Made by a program: the position numbers and the translations under genes. A stretch of DNA of 64,000 bases from Vineibacter terrae (GTDB lineage: Bacteria > Pseudomonadota > Alphaproteobacteria > Reyranellales > Reyranellaceae): positions 31,301 to 95,300 of the forward strand of contig NZ_VDUZ01000038.1 of the NCBI RefSeq assembly GCF_008039615.1. Direction: 5' to 3'. Below, in pieces: positions 24,508 through 33,158 of this stretch (its first letter is position 1; the number at the start of each line of letters is the position of its first letter). The notes beneath the pieces are model-generated. The model had not been told where the DNA came from, did not search any database, and was given only the letters and a program-made list of their open reading frames with translations.

Positions 24508-25446
24508 TTACGCCGGCGCCTTGGGTGCGTGCTTGCCGGTGAGCTGCGGTGTGGGGCCGGCCTGCCCCTTGTTCTGGCGGTCCAGGCGGGTCTCGCGCAG
24601 CCAGGTGCGCTTCAGGTCGTCGCGCACGTTGATGCGCAGGCGGCCCAGCCCCTGAGTCTCCAGCTCGATGCGGTCGCCGTCCTGGAAGCTCGACAGGCCG
24701 CGGTGGTTGGTGCCGGTCGCCAGGACATCGCCCGGCTCCAGCGTGTGGATCGAGCTCACCCATTCGATGCAGCGCGGGATCTTGTAGGCCATGTCGCTGG
24801 TGTTGAAGTCCTGCTTGATCTCGCCGTTGACCCAGAGCCGGACGGCGAGATTGTGCGGGTCGGCGATCTCGTCGGCCGTCACCAGCCACGGCCCCATCGG
24901 CGCGAAGCTATCGCGCGACTTCATCTGGTAGAAGACGTTGCCGGCCGGCGGCAGGCCGCGGGCCGAGCCGTCGATGAAGTTCACGTAGCCGAAGACATGG
25001 CTCATGGCATCGGCCGCGCGCACATTGGTGGCGCGCTTGCCGATCACCACCGCCATCTCCGCTTCGCCTTCGAAGATCGTCGCCGGCACGTCGGGCAGCA
25101 CCATGGTGTCGCCGTCGCCGATGACGGCGCTGGGCGATTTGTGGAAACCGTTGATCGGCGCCGGCTCGCGCAGCGTGCCGTTCTCCATGTAGTTCTGCGC
25201 CATGCAGTCGATGTTGACGGGCCGGGGCAGGGGTGGGCGCAGGCGCACATCGGCCAGCTTCCTGCCCGGACCACGCCGGGCGGCATCTTCCAGGCGGGCG
25301 CGGTACTGCTCGAAGCGCACGATCAGCCCGCTGATGAGATCGTGGGGCCCGGTATGCGGGATGTCGCGCACCTCGGACGAGACATCGACAACGCTGTCGC
25401 CCTGGATCACACCCGGCACGAAATCATCGAAGTACGCCAGCTTCAT
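24508..25446 (-). CDS. fumarylacetoacetate hydrolase (FAH) family protein
   Basis: 312 residues, ATG after GGAGAG. The C-terminal FAH fold is complete: metal-binding Glu residues in FEGEAEMAVVIGKRATNVRA, the Asp in GYVNFIDGSARG, then SRDSFAPMGPWLVTADEI and PGDVLATGTNHRGLSS. Enzymes of this family hydrolyse or decarboxylate acylpyruvates, oxalomesaconate or 2-hydroxyhepta-diene-dioate in aromatic catabolism using Mg2+ or Mn2+. It precedes an amidohydrolase gene on the same strand by about 50 nt in the reverse order of transcription, so the amidohydrolase is transcribed first. The exact substrate is unknown. Confidence 0.88.
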   Translation of the reverse strand: MKLAYFDDFVPGVIQGDSVVDVSSEVRDIPHTGPHDLISGLIVRFEQYRARLEDAARRGPGRKLADVRLRPPLPRPVNIDCMAQNYMENGTLREPAPINGFHKSPSAVIGDGDTMVLPDVPATIFEGEAEMAVVIGKRATNVRAADAMSHVFGYVNFIDGSARGLPPAGNVFYQMKSRDSFAPMGPWLVTADEIADPHNLAVRLWVNGEIKQDFNTSDMAYKIPRCIEWVSSIHTLEPGDVLATGTNHRGLSSFQDGDRIELETQGLGRLRINVRDDLKRTWLRETRLDRQNKGQAGPTPQLTGKHAPKAPA

Positions 25447-25497
25447 GGAGCTCTCCTTTCTGAACCCTCTTCGCCCGACAGGCGAGGCGGAGAGGGG

Positions 25498-26769
25498 CTA
25501 CTCTGCCGCCAGCTTCCCGGCCTGGCGGCGACGATCCTGTGGTGCCTTGTGGAACACGCCGTCCTTTATGATCGCGATCAGCCGATCGGCATCCTGCAGC
25601 AGGCTGATATCCTGCAGCGGATCGCCGTCGACCAGCAGCAGGTCGGCAAGGTAGCCCTCCTTGACCTGACCGAGCTCGCCGCCCTGCATCATCAGCGCGC
25701 CGCCATGCCGGGTCGCCGCGATGATCGCCTCCATCGGGCTGAAGCCGAGCAGCCGCACGAAGTGCTCCAGGTCGCGCGCGTTGCGCGGCATCGGGTTGAA
25801 GGCGAAGCCATAGTCGCCGCCCGGCAGGACGCGCACGCCGCGCTTCTGCAGCGCCTTCATGTTGGCGCAGCCCAGCTCGAGCTCGTGGTTCAGGCGTCGC
25901 GCCGCGTCGGCCGACAGCGAGCCGCGCTCCTTGTAGGCGGCCCAGGTGATGCCGATGGTGGGCGCCACGAACACGCGGTCCTTGGCTGCCTCCAGCATGT
26001 CCAGCGCCTCCGCGTCGGCGAGCGTGGCGTGATAGACGATCTGCACGCCGTGCCGCAGCACCATCTTCACCGAGTCGGCGCTGCGGGCATGCGCTGCCAC
26101 GCGCTTGTCGTGATGGTGGGCCACATCGCACACGGCCGCCACCTCGGCGTCGGTCATCACCGTGGTGTGCGCCGGCGCGCCAGGCACACCCTCGTCGCCT
26201 GACGGGTTGATCTTCAGCGTGTCGGCGCCTTCGCGCACGAAGAGGCGGGCCCAGCGGCGGAACTCGTCGGCCCCGTCGGCGACCACGGCGAAGGTCTCGC
26301 GATGCATATGCGACAGGCGCACATCGCCCAGGCCGCCGGTCACGGTCATCTCGGGCGAGGCGGCCAGCATGCGTGGACCGGGAATGTCGCCGGCGTTGAT
26401 GGCGTTGCGGATCACGATATCGACGCGCGGCTTGGCGGCGGCAGCGCAGTTGATGCTGGTGAAGCCGTGGTCGAGCAGCAGGCGCACGAACTTCATGGTG
26501 ATCAGCGTGTGCTCCTCGGGCGGGATGTCGCCCAGGGCCGGCATCGATGGCGTGTTGGCGAAGCTGGGATGGGCATGCGCCTCGACCAGCCCCGGCATCA
26601 GCGTGGCCCCCAGGCCGTCGACCACCACCGCATCGGGCGCCGCGCGCAGGGCGCCGGGTTGCCGGCCGATCGCCTCGATGCGGTTGCCGGCCACCAGCAC
26701 ATCGGCGCTGAACGGCTCAGCGCCGCTGCCGTCGATGACCTGGACGTTGCGGAACAGGGTTTGCGACAT
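25498..26769 (-). CDS. amidohydrolase family protein (imidazolonepropionase/prolidase-like)
   Basis: 423 residues from the ATG at 26769 (GGGAGGAAGCC upstream). This is a metal-dependent TIM-barrel hydrolase with a small N-terminal beta domain (LFRNVQVIDGSGAEPFSADVLVAGNRIEAIG). Metal ligands appear in LVEAHAHPSF (HxH), in DKRVAAHARSADSVKMVLRHGVQIVYHATLAD (two further His) and in PGGDYGFAFNP (Asp). Members cleave cyclic amides, dipeptides or organophosphates. It is likely co-transcribed with the FAH-family gene downstream, so the two may act on successive intermediates. There is no signal peptide and it is cytoplasmic. Confidence 0.88.
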   Translation of the reverse strand: MSQTLFRNVQVIDGSGAEPFSADVLVAGNRIEAIGRQPGALRAAPDAVVVDGLGATLMPGLVEAHAHPSFANTPSMPALGDIPPEEHTLITMKFVRLLLDHGFTSINCAAAAKPRVDIVIRNAINAGDIPGPRMLAASPEMTVTGGLGDVRLSHMHRETFAVVADGADEFRRWARLFVREGADTLKINPSGDEGVPGAPAHTTVMTDAEVAAVCDVAHHHDKRVAAHARSADSVKMVLRHGVQIVYHATLADAEALDMLEAAKDRVFVAPTIGITWAAYKERGSLSADAARRLNHELELGCANMKALQKRGVRVLPGGDYGFAFNPMPRNARDLEHFVRLLGFSPMEAIIAATRHGGALMMQGGELGQVKEGYLADLLLVDGDPLQDISLLQDADRLIAIIKDGVFHKAPQDRRRQAGKLAAE

Positions 26770-26857
26770 GGCTTCCTCCCGTTCAAGTCTTCCGGACGCG
26801 AAGGACCTCGCAGTGCGTCGACCCTGTGAATTGATGCGGCTCAGACATGAAGACTTC

Positions 26858-26963
26858 ACCACAGAGGCACAGAGGCACAGAGCTTCACAGAGATGGTTCG
26901 GCGCGCCGAAGGCGCGCGATCTTTTCTCTCTGTGCCCCCTCTGTGTCTCTGTGCCTCTGTGGT
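26858..26963. repeat. ACCACAGAGGCACAGAG palindromic repeat
   Basis: ACCACAGAGGCACAGAGGCA at the left is matched by TGTGTCTCTGTGCCTCTGTGGT at the right. The central segment contains CGCGCCGAAGGCGCGCGATC TTTTCTCTC. The same element, with the same core, ends the composite repeat at 53374-53654, and a variant is at 28469-28618. Confidence 0.85.
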
Positions 26964-26991
26964 TGATCTTCTCGCGGTCCTTCCGCCGATG

Positions 26992-27318
26992 TCACTTCAC
27001 CGAAGAGAAGCTGGTGGGCTGCAGGATGGCGTTGCTGACATTGGCGACGATCTGGCCGTCCTTCTCGGTCTCGGCACGGGCGGAGAGCCACTCCGGATCA
27101 GAGATGAAGCGGTTCCATTTCTGCTCGCGATCGGCCAGCGAGTCCCAGGCCAGCAGGTAGTAGAGGTCCTGGTTCGACTCGCCGATGGCGGTTGTCCAGA
27201 AGCCGGCCTGGCGGATGCCGTGCTTCTCCCACAGCTTCAGGGTGATGGTGTCGAAGCGCTTGAGCAGCGCGGGCAGGCGTCCGGGCACGCAGCGGTAGAC
27301 CCGCAACTCGTAGAGCAT
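26992..27318 (-). CDS. NIPSNAP family protein
   Basis: 108 residues, ATG preceded by AGGAGGAAACC. The sequence MLYELRVYRCVPGRLPALLKRFDTITLKLWEKHGI, then GFWTTAIGESNQDLYYLLAWDSLADREQKWNRFISDPEW, is a textbook NIPSNAP domain (a dimeric alpha-beta barrel). The function of bacterial NIPSNAP proteins is not established; they are often found beside degradative enzymes. It is divergent from an aldo/keto reductase and separated by 176 nt. It lies upstream of the amidohydrolase gene on the same strand, with the palindromic repeat at 26858 in between. Confidence 0.88.
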   Translation of the reverse strand: MLYELRVYRCVPGRLPALLKRFDTITLKLWEKHGIRQAGFWTTAIGESNQDLYYLLAWDSLADREQKWNRFISDPEWLSARAETEKDGQIVANVSNAILQPTSFSSVK

Positions 27319-27494
27319 GGTTTCCTCCTGGCTTGGCGCGTCGTACGACGGCAGCAGTCGATCATAGCCGGGCCGGCGTGGCCAGCAGCAAGCTCGCGCT
27401 GCGCACGGCAGTCAGACCGCTTTGGCCGTTCTCCACCGGCGCGCCGGCCGGCATGGTTGACGGGCTCGGCAGGTCGGGCGCGGGAGGAGGGCGC

Positions 27495-28457
27495 ATGGAC
27501 TACACCACCCTCGGCAGGACGGGCCTGCGTGTCAGCGTTGCCGGCCTGGGCTGCGGCGGCAACAGCCGCATCGGGCAGGGCACCGGCCTGAGCGCCGACG
27601 AGTCGGTGGCGCTGGTGCGCGAGGCGCTCGACCTGGGCGTGAGCTTCATCGACACGGCCGAGGCCTACGGCACCGAGGATATTGTTGGCCGGGCCGTTTC
27701 GGCGGTGCCGCGTGAGCAGGTCGTGATCTCGACCAAGTGCCTGATCCGTGCCGGGGCAGGCCTGCGATCGGCCGCCGAGGTGGTGCAGGCGCTGGAGGCG
27801 TCGCTGCGCCGGCTGCGCCTTGATCATGTCGACGTCTTCCATCTGCACGCCGTGGCGCCCGATGCCTACGCGCATGCGCTGGGCGAGCTGGCGCCGGCGC
27901 TGCTGCGCGAGAAGGAGAAGGGCAAGCTGCGCCATCTCGGCATCACCGAGACCGGTCCGCGCGATCCGGCGCAGAAGACGCTGCAGCGTGCCGTGCACGA
28001 TCCCTGCTGGGAGGTGATGATGCTTGCCTTCCACATGATGAACCAGGGCGCGCGCCTGAAACTCTTCCCCCACACTCGCCGTCAGGGCATCGGCACCCTG
28101 CTGATGTTCGTGGTGCGCAACATTTTCAGCGTACCCGGCCTGCTGGCGCGGACGATGAAGGACCTCGCCGCCGCCGGCCGGGTGCCCTCCGGCCTCGCCG
28201 ACACCGATCGGCCGCTGGGCTTCCTGGTGCACGAGGGCGGCGCCTCGAGCCTCACCGATGCCGCCTATCGCTTCGCGCGTCATGAGCCGGGCACCGACGT
28301 GGTGCTGTTCGGCACCGGCAATCGCGCCCATCTGCGCGCCAACATCGAGTCGATCCTCAAGCCGCCGCTGCCCGCCGCCGACGTGCAGCAGCTCTACGAC
28401 CTGTTCGGCGCGCTGGAGGGCGTCGGCCTCGACCTGCCCGACCGCGTGCGGCCATGA
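27495..28457 (+). CDS. aldo/keto reductase
   Basis: 320 residues from the ATG at 27495 (GGGAGGAGGGCGC upstream). The NAD(P)H-dependent TIM-barrel fold shows the catalytic Asp and Tyr in FIDTAEAYGTEDIVGRAV, Lys in VISTKCLI and His in DVFHLHAV, with a C-terminal NADP site around VVLFGTGNRAHLRANIESIL. It is shorter in some loops than typical AKR family members and carries an unusual Met-rich stretch (VMMLAFHMMNQGARL). It would reduce an aldehyde or ketone, or oxidise an alcohol. The substrate is unknown. A repeat follows the stop codon. Confidence 0.9.
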   Translation: MDYTTLGRTGLRVSVAGLGCGGNSRIGQGTGLSADESVALVREALDLGVSFIDTAEAYGTEDIVGRAVSAVPREQVVISTKCLIRAGAGLRSAAEVVQALEASLRRLRLDHVDVFHLHAVAPDAYAHALGELAPALLREKEKGKLRHLGITETGPRDPAQKTLQRAVHDPCWEVMMLAFHMMNQGARLKLFPHTRRQGIGTLLMFVVRNIFSVPGLLARTMKDLAAAGRVPSGLADTDRPLGFLVHEGGASSLTDAAYRFARHEPGTDVVLFGTGNRAHLRANIESILKPPLPAADVQQLYDLFGALEGVGLDLPDRVRP

Positions 28458-28468
28458 GACGAGAACGC

Positions 28469-28618
28469 ACCACAGAGGCACAGCGCAGCCTTTGGCCGCA
28501 ACCCAAAGGGCGGAGGAAGCGCCGCACCACTGCCCGTGCGGCGCCGCATGGTTCGACAAGCTCACCATGAAGCGCTTCCCCCGGGTTGCGGCCAAAGGCT
28601 GCGCTGTGTCTCTGTGGT
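28469..28618. repeat. composite palindrome: ACCACAGAG outer arms with a nested CATGGTTCGAC unit
   Basis: The outer arms ACCACAGAGGCACAGCGCAG CCTTTGGCCGCAACCC and GGGTTGCGGCCAAAGG CTGCGCTGTGTCTCTGTGGT are almost perfectly complementary. Inside lies GCACCACTGCCCGTGC and ATGGTTCGACAAGCTCACCA, the right arm of the family seen intact at 53433 and 60742. Its left arm is missing here. Confidence 0.75.
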
Positions 28619-28639
28619 GAAATTTTTCAGGGAGGACCC

Positions 28640-29692
28640 ATGAGCACCACGCCGACCACCACCACGCCGCCGTTCCACGGCTATCTGCCGGTGCGCGAGG
28701 ACTGGCTGGCGCGGCGGCGCGAGGACATCCTCGAGCCCGGCCTGCCGATCGTCGATCCGCACCATCACCTCTGGGAGCGGCCGGGCTGGCGCTATCTGCT
28801 GCCTGAGCTGCTGGCCGATACCGGCAGCGGCCACAACATCGTGGCCACCGTGTTCGTGCAGTGCCGCGCCATGTACCGCGCCGATGGGCCTGCCGAGCTG
28901 AAGCCCCTGGGCGAGACCGAGTTCGTGAACGGCGTGGCCGCGATGAGCGCCAGCGGCGGCTATGGCGCCACCCGTGTCTGCGCCGGCATTGTCGGCCACG
29001 CCGACCTGGCGCTGGGGGCGCGCGTGCAGGACGTGCTCGAGGCCCATTTGCGGGTCGCCGGCGAGCGCTTCCGCGGCATCCGCCATATCTCGGCCTGGGA
29101 CACCGACACGTCGGTGCTGAACCCCAACTACCAGGTGCCGCAGGGACTGATGCACAGCACGGCCTTCCGCGACGGGTTCGCGCGGCTCTCCAAGCTCGGC
29201 CTGTCCTTCGATGCCTGGCTCTATCACCCGCAGATCGGCGAGCTGGAAGCTTTGGCGCGCGCCTTTCCGGAAACCGCCATCGTGCTCGACCATGTCGGTG
29301 GCCCGCTGCATATCGGCGCCTATGCCGGCAAGCAGGCCGAAGTGCTGGCGCGCTGGCGGCCGGCCATGCAGGCGCTCGCGGCCTGCCCGAATGTGCATGT
29401 GAAGCTGGGCGGCCTGGGCATGCGCATCGGCGGCTTCACCTTCCACGAGCAGGCCGAGCCGCCATCGTCCGAGGCGCTCGCCGCGGCCTGGAAGCCCTAT
29501 ATGGAGACCTGCATCGAGGCTTTCGGCGCCAGCCGATGCATGTTCGAAAGCAATTTCCCGGTCGACAAGGGCTCCTACGCCTATCCCGAGTTCTGGAATG
29601 CCTGCAAGCGGCTCGCCCAGGGCGCCAGCGCCGCGGAGAAGGCAGACCTCTTCAGCGGCACCGCGACACGGTTCTATCGCTTGGCCAGCTGA
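28640..29692 (+). CDS. amidohydrolase 2 family (TIM-barrel metal-dependent hydrolase)
   Basis: 350 residues from the ATG at 28640 with GGAGG upstream. The first metal motif is IVDPHHHLWERPGW. Further motifs are GIRHISAWDTD, FDAWLYHPQIGELEALARAFPETAIVLDHVGGP, and near the end CMFESNFPVDKGSYAY with the Asp ligand of the family. This is the PF04909 group that includes 2-pyrone-4,6-dicarboxylate lactonase, amino-carboxymuconate semialdehyde decarboxylase and L-fuconolactone/rhamnono-lactonase-like enzymes. The DHVGGP motif favours the lactonase-like subgroup. It is followed, after a repeat, by an SDR on the same strand. Confidence 0.88.
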   Translation: MSTTPTTTTPPFHGYLPVREDWLARRREDILEPGLPIVDPHHHLWERPGWRYLLPELLADTGSGHNIVATVFVQCRAMYRADGPAELKPLGETEFVNGVAAMSASGGYGATRVCAGIVGHADLALGARVQDVLEAHLRVAGERFRGIRHISAWDTDTSVLNPNYQVPQGLMHSTAFRDGFARLSKLGLSFDAWLYHPQIGELEALARAFPETAIVLDHVGGPLHIGAYAGKQAEVLARWRPAMQALAACPNVHVKLGGLGMRIGGFTFHEQAEPPSSEALAAAWKPYMETCIEAFGASRCMFESNFPVDKGSYAYPEFWNACKRLAQGASAAEKADLFSGTATRFYRLAS

Positions 29693-29735
29693 TCCTCCTC
29701 ACGCAGTGGGCAGGGCATTCGCATATGGCCTCGCT

Positions 29736-29838
29736 GTCATCCCGAGCGCCCCCTTCGACAGGCTCAGGAGAGGGATCTCCTGCGGCAAGGCGCACGGTGC
29801 GCCATTCGCGGGAGATCCCTCGCTGCGCTCGGGATGAC
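29736..29838. repeat. CATCCCGAG-family palindromic repeat, long variant
   Basis: Same core and arms as the copy at 24375, but the left arm carries the extra CCCTTCGACAGGCTCAGGAG. That insert occurs in the opposite orientation in the copy at 20459-20554, so the two are inverted relatives. Confidence 0.85.
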
Positions 29839-29865
29839 GGTAGAAGAGTCGGGAGGGACATGCAC

Positions 29866-30669
29866 ATGCGGTTTGACGGCAAGGTCGCGCTGGTCTCGGG
29901 CGCAGGGTCGGGCATCGGCCGCGCCACGGCGCTGGGCTTCGCGGCCCGTGGCGCCAAAGTGGTTGTGGCGGATATCGATGCGGCCAAGGTCGAGGCCGTG
30001 GTCGGCGAGGTCACGGCGGCCGGCGGCATCGCGGCCGGGATCGCCGCCGACGCCGCATCCCCGGCCGGCATCGACGCCATGATCGGCGGCGCGGTGCAGG
30101 TCTTCGGCGGGCTCGACATCCTGCACAACAACGCCTTCGGCCAGCCGGCGCTGCCTGCCGGCCAGAGCCGCTTGGCCCTCACCGCCGACATCGACGAGAA
30201 GGTGTGGCTGCACACGATCGAGCTCGGCCTGACCGGGGTGTTCCGCGCCACCAGGCGGGCAATCCCGGAGCTGCTCAAGCGCGGCGGCGGCGCCATCGTC
30301 AACACCGCCTCGATCTCCGGCCTGTTCGCGGACTATGCGATCGGCGCCTACAACGCCGCCAAGGCGGGTGTCATCAACCTCACGCGCGTCACGGCGATCG
30401 AGTACGCGCGCCGCGGCATTCGCGTGAACTGCGTCTGCCCCGGCGCCATCGACACGCCGCTGCTGCGGCCGTCGATGGCGCTGCCCGGCTTCGCCGACGG
30501 GACGCTGGGCGCGATCCCGATGGGGCGGCTGGGCCGGCCCGAGGAGATGGCCAATGTGGTGCTGTTCCTGGCCTCGGACCTGGCGTCCTACGTCACCGGC
30601 GCTGCGATCGTGGCCGATGGCGGCCTGACGGCGCAGACCGGGCTGCCCAACCGCCTTTCGGACGGATGA
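29866..30669 (+). CDS. short-chain dehydrogenase/reductase
   Basis: 267 residues. Two ATGs lie 6 nt apart; the second, at 29866, has the better distance (8 nt) from GGGAGGG. The cofactor motif is VSGAGSGIGRA (TGxxxGxG type), then HNNAFG (NNAG-like), the catalytic Ser in NTASISGLF, and Tyr and Lys in YNAAKAG. Asp in VVADID after the second strand favours NAD over NADP. The C-terminal PMGRLGRPEEMANVVLFLASDLASYVTGAAIVADGG is typical of classical SDRs. It is probably part of a catabolic unit with the amidohydrolase before it. The substrate is unknown. Confidence 0.92.
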   Translation: MRFDGKVALVSGAGSGIGRATALGFAARGAKVVVADIDAAKVEAVVGEVTAAGGIAAGIAADAASPAGIDAMIGGAVQVFGGLDILHNNAFGQPALPAGQSRLALTADIDEKVWLHTIELGLTGVFRATRRAIPELLKRGGGAIVNTASISGLFADYAIGAYNAAKAGVINLTRVTAIEYARRGIRVNCVCPGAIDTPLLRPSMALPGFADGTLGAIPMGRLGRPEEMANVVLFLASDLASYVTGAAIVADGGLTAQTGLPNRLSDG

Positions 30670-30681
30670 AGGATCGCGCGG

Positions 30682-30882
30682 TCAGTCCCGCTGCGCCTTG
30701 CTGAGCCGCGCCAGCTCCTCGCGCACCAGGCGCAGGGCCTCGGTCTGGCCCTGCTGCAGGTCGAGCACGCCCTGCTGGGCGCGCAGCATGGTGGCGTTGC
30801 TGATGGTCACCCGCTCGACCATCTCGGCCAGCGAGTTCACCCGGGCCTCGAGCTTCTCGAGGCGCTTCACGATATCGTCCAT
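30682..30882 (-). CDS. small coiled-coil protein, hypothetical
   Basis: 66 residues with ATG behind CGGAGGGG, a strong SD that argues for a real gene. The sequence is heptad-like from end to end (MDDIVKRLEKLEARVNSLAE, then VERVTISNATMLRAQQGVLDL and LRLVREELARLSK), with no Cys, no signal peptide and no membrane segment. It resembles the general class of short SlyX-like or DUF coiled-coil proteins, but I do not recognise the family. It is convergent with the SDR gene, 12 nt apart, and lies downstream of the LysR gene on the same strand. Confidence 0.65.
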   Translation of the reverse strand: MDDIVKRLEKLEARVNSLAEMVERVTISNATMLRAQQGVLDLQQGQTEALRLVREELARLSKAQRD

Positions 30883-30948
30883 ATCCCCTCCGGTTGGCCT
30901 GGCGCCGGCGGCGCTCGCGCAGCAGGCTACCTCAAAATGCGACGGCGA

Positions 30949-31857
30949 TCAGCGGCGCCGGCGGCGTGCGCCGCCGGTGGCCGTCTCGGCGGCCGCGACG
31001 CTCTGCACCAGCCAGTCCTTGAACGCGCGCATGGCCCTGGTTTCCTGCTTGGACTTGAGCCAGGTGAGCCAATAGGCGCCTGTCGTGATCTCGACGTCGA
31101 ACGGGCGGGCCATGCGTCCCCGCCGCAGCTCGCGCGCGAACATGCGCACCGGCAGCAGCGCCACGCCGGCGCCCTGGGCGGCCGCTTCGGCCATGGTGAC
31201 CGACGAATCGAAGACGGCGCCGCGCACGACCGGGCAAGGCACGCCGGCGGCCTCGAACCACCGTGCCCATTCGTCGGCCCGATACGAGCGCAGCAGCACC
31301 TGGCGCGCCAGGTCCGCGGGCCGGCGCAGCTTCTGCGCGATCGTCGGGGCGCAGACCGGCGACAGCGGCGCCGCGAACAGCCGCGCCGCCTCGGTGCCGT
31401 GCCATGAGCCGTCGCCGAAGCGGATCGCGTAGTCGAGGCCTTCGCCTGCGATATCGACCCGGTTGTTGTTGGTCAGCAGCCGCAGGTCGACATAGGGATG
31501 CGCCTCGCAGAAGACCTTGAGCCGCGGCAGCAGCCATCCGGTCGCGAACGTGCCGACGGTGCCGACCGTGACCACGTCGCGGAAATGGCCGTCCTCGAAG
31601 CGCTCCAGCATGGCACGGATACGGCCGAACGAGTCGGCAAGCACAGGGATCAGCGCCTGGCCTTCATCGGTCAGCGCCAGGCCACGCGGCAGGCGCCGGA
31701 ACAGGCGCAGGCCCAGGATCTCCTCGAGGCCCTTCACCTGGTGGCTCACGGCGGCCTGCGTCACGCGCAGCTCCAGCCCGGCCTTGGTGAAGCTGAGATG
31801 GCGCGCCGACGCTTCGAAGGCGCGCAGCGCGTTCAACGGCACATTCGACTTCGCCAT
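30949..31857 (-). CDS. LysR-family regulator, GcvA/AmpR-like
   Basis: 302 residues from the ATG at 31857. The N-terminal winged HTH reads PLNALRAFEASARHLSFTKAGLELRVTQAAVSHQVKGLE with LFRRLPRGLALTDEGQAL, the exact style of the GcvA/AmpR branch. The effector domain contains VTVGTVGTFATGWLLPRLKVF and DVEITTGAYWLTW. It is divergent from a class A beta-lactamase gene with 117 nt between the starts, the classic AmpR-bla arrangement, so it probably controls that gene and responds to a cell-wall-derived ligand. The C-terminus ends in a basic RRRRR tail. No precise operator could be defined by eye. Confidence 0.9.
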   Translation of the reverse strand: MAKSNVPLNALRAFEASARHLSFTKAGLELRVTQAAVSHQVKGLEEILGLRLFRRLPRGLALTDEGQALIPVLADSFGRIRAMLERFEDGHFRDVVTVGTVGTFATGWLLPRLKVFCEAHPYVDLRLLTNNNRVDIAGEGLDYAIRFGDGSWHGTEAARLFAAPLSPVCAPTIAQKLRRPADLARQVLLRSYRADEWARWFEAAGVPCPVVRGAVFDSSVTMAEAAAQGAGVALLPVRMFARELRRGRMARPFDVEITTGAYWLTWLKSKQETRAMRAFKDWLVQSVAAAETATGGARRRRR

Positions 31858-31974
31858 GACGCCAACACCCATCCGCGCGCGACCCAAATTTTCCTAGGGG
31901 CTCGCCGGATTTATGATCGTTTGTCAACAGCCGTCTGCGACGACACCTTGCGCCGGCCAGTAACGGAGAGTTGC

Positions 31975-32862
31975 ATGATCAATCGGCGTTCATTCACGGC
32001 AGCAGCCTGCGGCATCCTCATCGGCGGCACGGTCGCCGCCAGAACCGGCCTGGCCCGCCAGTCCGGGCTGCCCGCCACGCTTGCCGACACGTTCAAGAAG
32101 ATCGAGGCCGATAGCGGCGGTCGCCTGGGCGTGGCGGTGCTCGACACGCAGACCGGGACCAGCGCCGGCCATCGCGCTGACGAGCTCTTTGCGATGTGCA
32201 GCTCCTTCAAGATGCTGGCCGCAGCCGCGGTGCTGGCGCGGGTCGATGCCGGCAAGGAGAAGCTGGACCGGCGCGTCCCTGTCCAGGCCAGCGACATCAT
32301 CCCGTATTCGCCGGCGGTCAAGGAGCGGGTAGGCGGCACCATGTCGCTGGCGGAGCTGTGCGCGGCAACCGTGACGCTCAGCGACAATGCCGCCGCCAAC
32401 CTGATCCTGGCGACTTTCGGCGGGCCGGCGGCCGTGACAGCCTTTGTCCGCTCGATCGGCGATGGCGTCACGCGGCTCGACCGCACCGAGCCGACCCTCA
32501 ATGAGGCGCGGGCCGATGATCCGCGCGACACGACATCGCCTGCCGCCATGGCAGCGACCATCCAGAAGCTCGTGCTGGGCACGGCCCTGTCGGCCGCGTC
32601 GCGCGAGCAGCTCACGGCCTGGCTGGTCGGCAACAAGACCGGTGACGCGCGCCTGCGCGCCGGCGTGCCCAGGGACTGGCGTGTCGGCGACAAGACCGGG
32701 ACCTGCAATTCGAACACCGCCAACGATGTCGGCCTCGCCTGGCCGCCGGGACGCCAGCCGGTGATCATGAGCGTCTATCTCACCGGTGCCACCGTCAACG
32801 CCGACCGGCAGAACGCCGCCATCGCATCTGTCGCGCGCGCCGTGGCCACGGCGCTGGCATAG
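31975..32862 (+). CDS. class A beta-lactamase with carbapenemase-type cysteine pair
   Basis: 295 residues from the ATG at 31975 (CGGAGAG upstream). The N-terminus MINRRSFTAAACGILIGG has a twin-arginine-like export signal. Catalytic motifs are all present: Ser76-x-x-Lys79 in MCSSFKM (Ambler 70-73), SDN at 136-138 (Ambler 130), EPTLN for Glu166/Asn170, and KTGT for Lys234. Cys75 directly precedes the active Ser (Ambler 69) and another Cys follows KTGT (Ambler 238). That pair forms the disulfide shared by KPC, SME, NMC-A and GES enzymes. Other KPC-like stretches are SDNAAANLILATFGGPAAVT and FVRSIGDGVTRLDR. Hydrolysis of a carbapenem is not proven by this. It is regulated, by inference, by the divergent LysR gene. 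Confidence 0.9.
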   Translation: MINRRSFTAAACGILIGGTVAARTGLARQSGLPATLADTFKKIEADSGGRLGVAVLDTQTGTSAGHRADELFAMCSSFKMLAAAAVLARVDAGKEKLDRRVPVQASDIIPYSPAVKERVGGTMSLAELCAATVTLSDNAAANLILATFGGPAAVTAFVRSIGDGVTRLDRTEPTLNEARADDPRDTTSPAAMAATIQKLVLGTALSAASREQLTAWLVGNKTGDARLRAGVPRDWRVGDKTGTCNSNTANDVGLAWPPGRQPVIMSVYLTGATVNADRQNAAIASVARAVATALA

Positions 32863-32892
32863 TCCCCGCAATCACTGGTTGGTGACACAGCC

Positions 32893-32978
32893 GTCATCCC
32901 GAGCGCAGCGAGGGATCTCCTGCGGCAGAGCGCACAGTGCGCCATTCGCAGGAGATCCCTCGCTGCGCTCGGGATGAC
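32893..32978. repeat. CATCCCGAG-family palindromic repeat
   Basis: A nearly identical copy of the unit at 24375, in the same orientation. GGTGACACAG before it and TGTGTCACC after it (to 32991) extend the inverted repeat outward. It lies between the beta-lactamase and the hybrid kinase; a degenerate fragment (CTGCGTTCGGGATGATGG) follows near 33042. Confidence 0.85.
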
Positions 32979-33158
32979 AGATGTGTCACCAGCGCCGGCG
33001 CGGGCCGAGACCGACGTCCTGGACGCAGCAGGGAAATCTTGCTGCGTTCGGGATGATGGCTTCGGGCCCGGAGGCGAAGTAACTTTCACGCGAGACACTT
33101 ATTTTTCCTTACTCTACAGTAGACAAATCGAAGGCAGGGTTGATTCAGAGGATGTGCC

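Noticed and set aside
24375..32978. CRISPR array formed by the repeated palindromes
   Set aside because: The copies are thousands of bases apart with genes between them, have no uniform spacers, and no cas genes are present.
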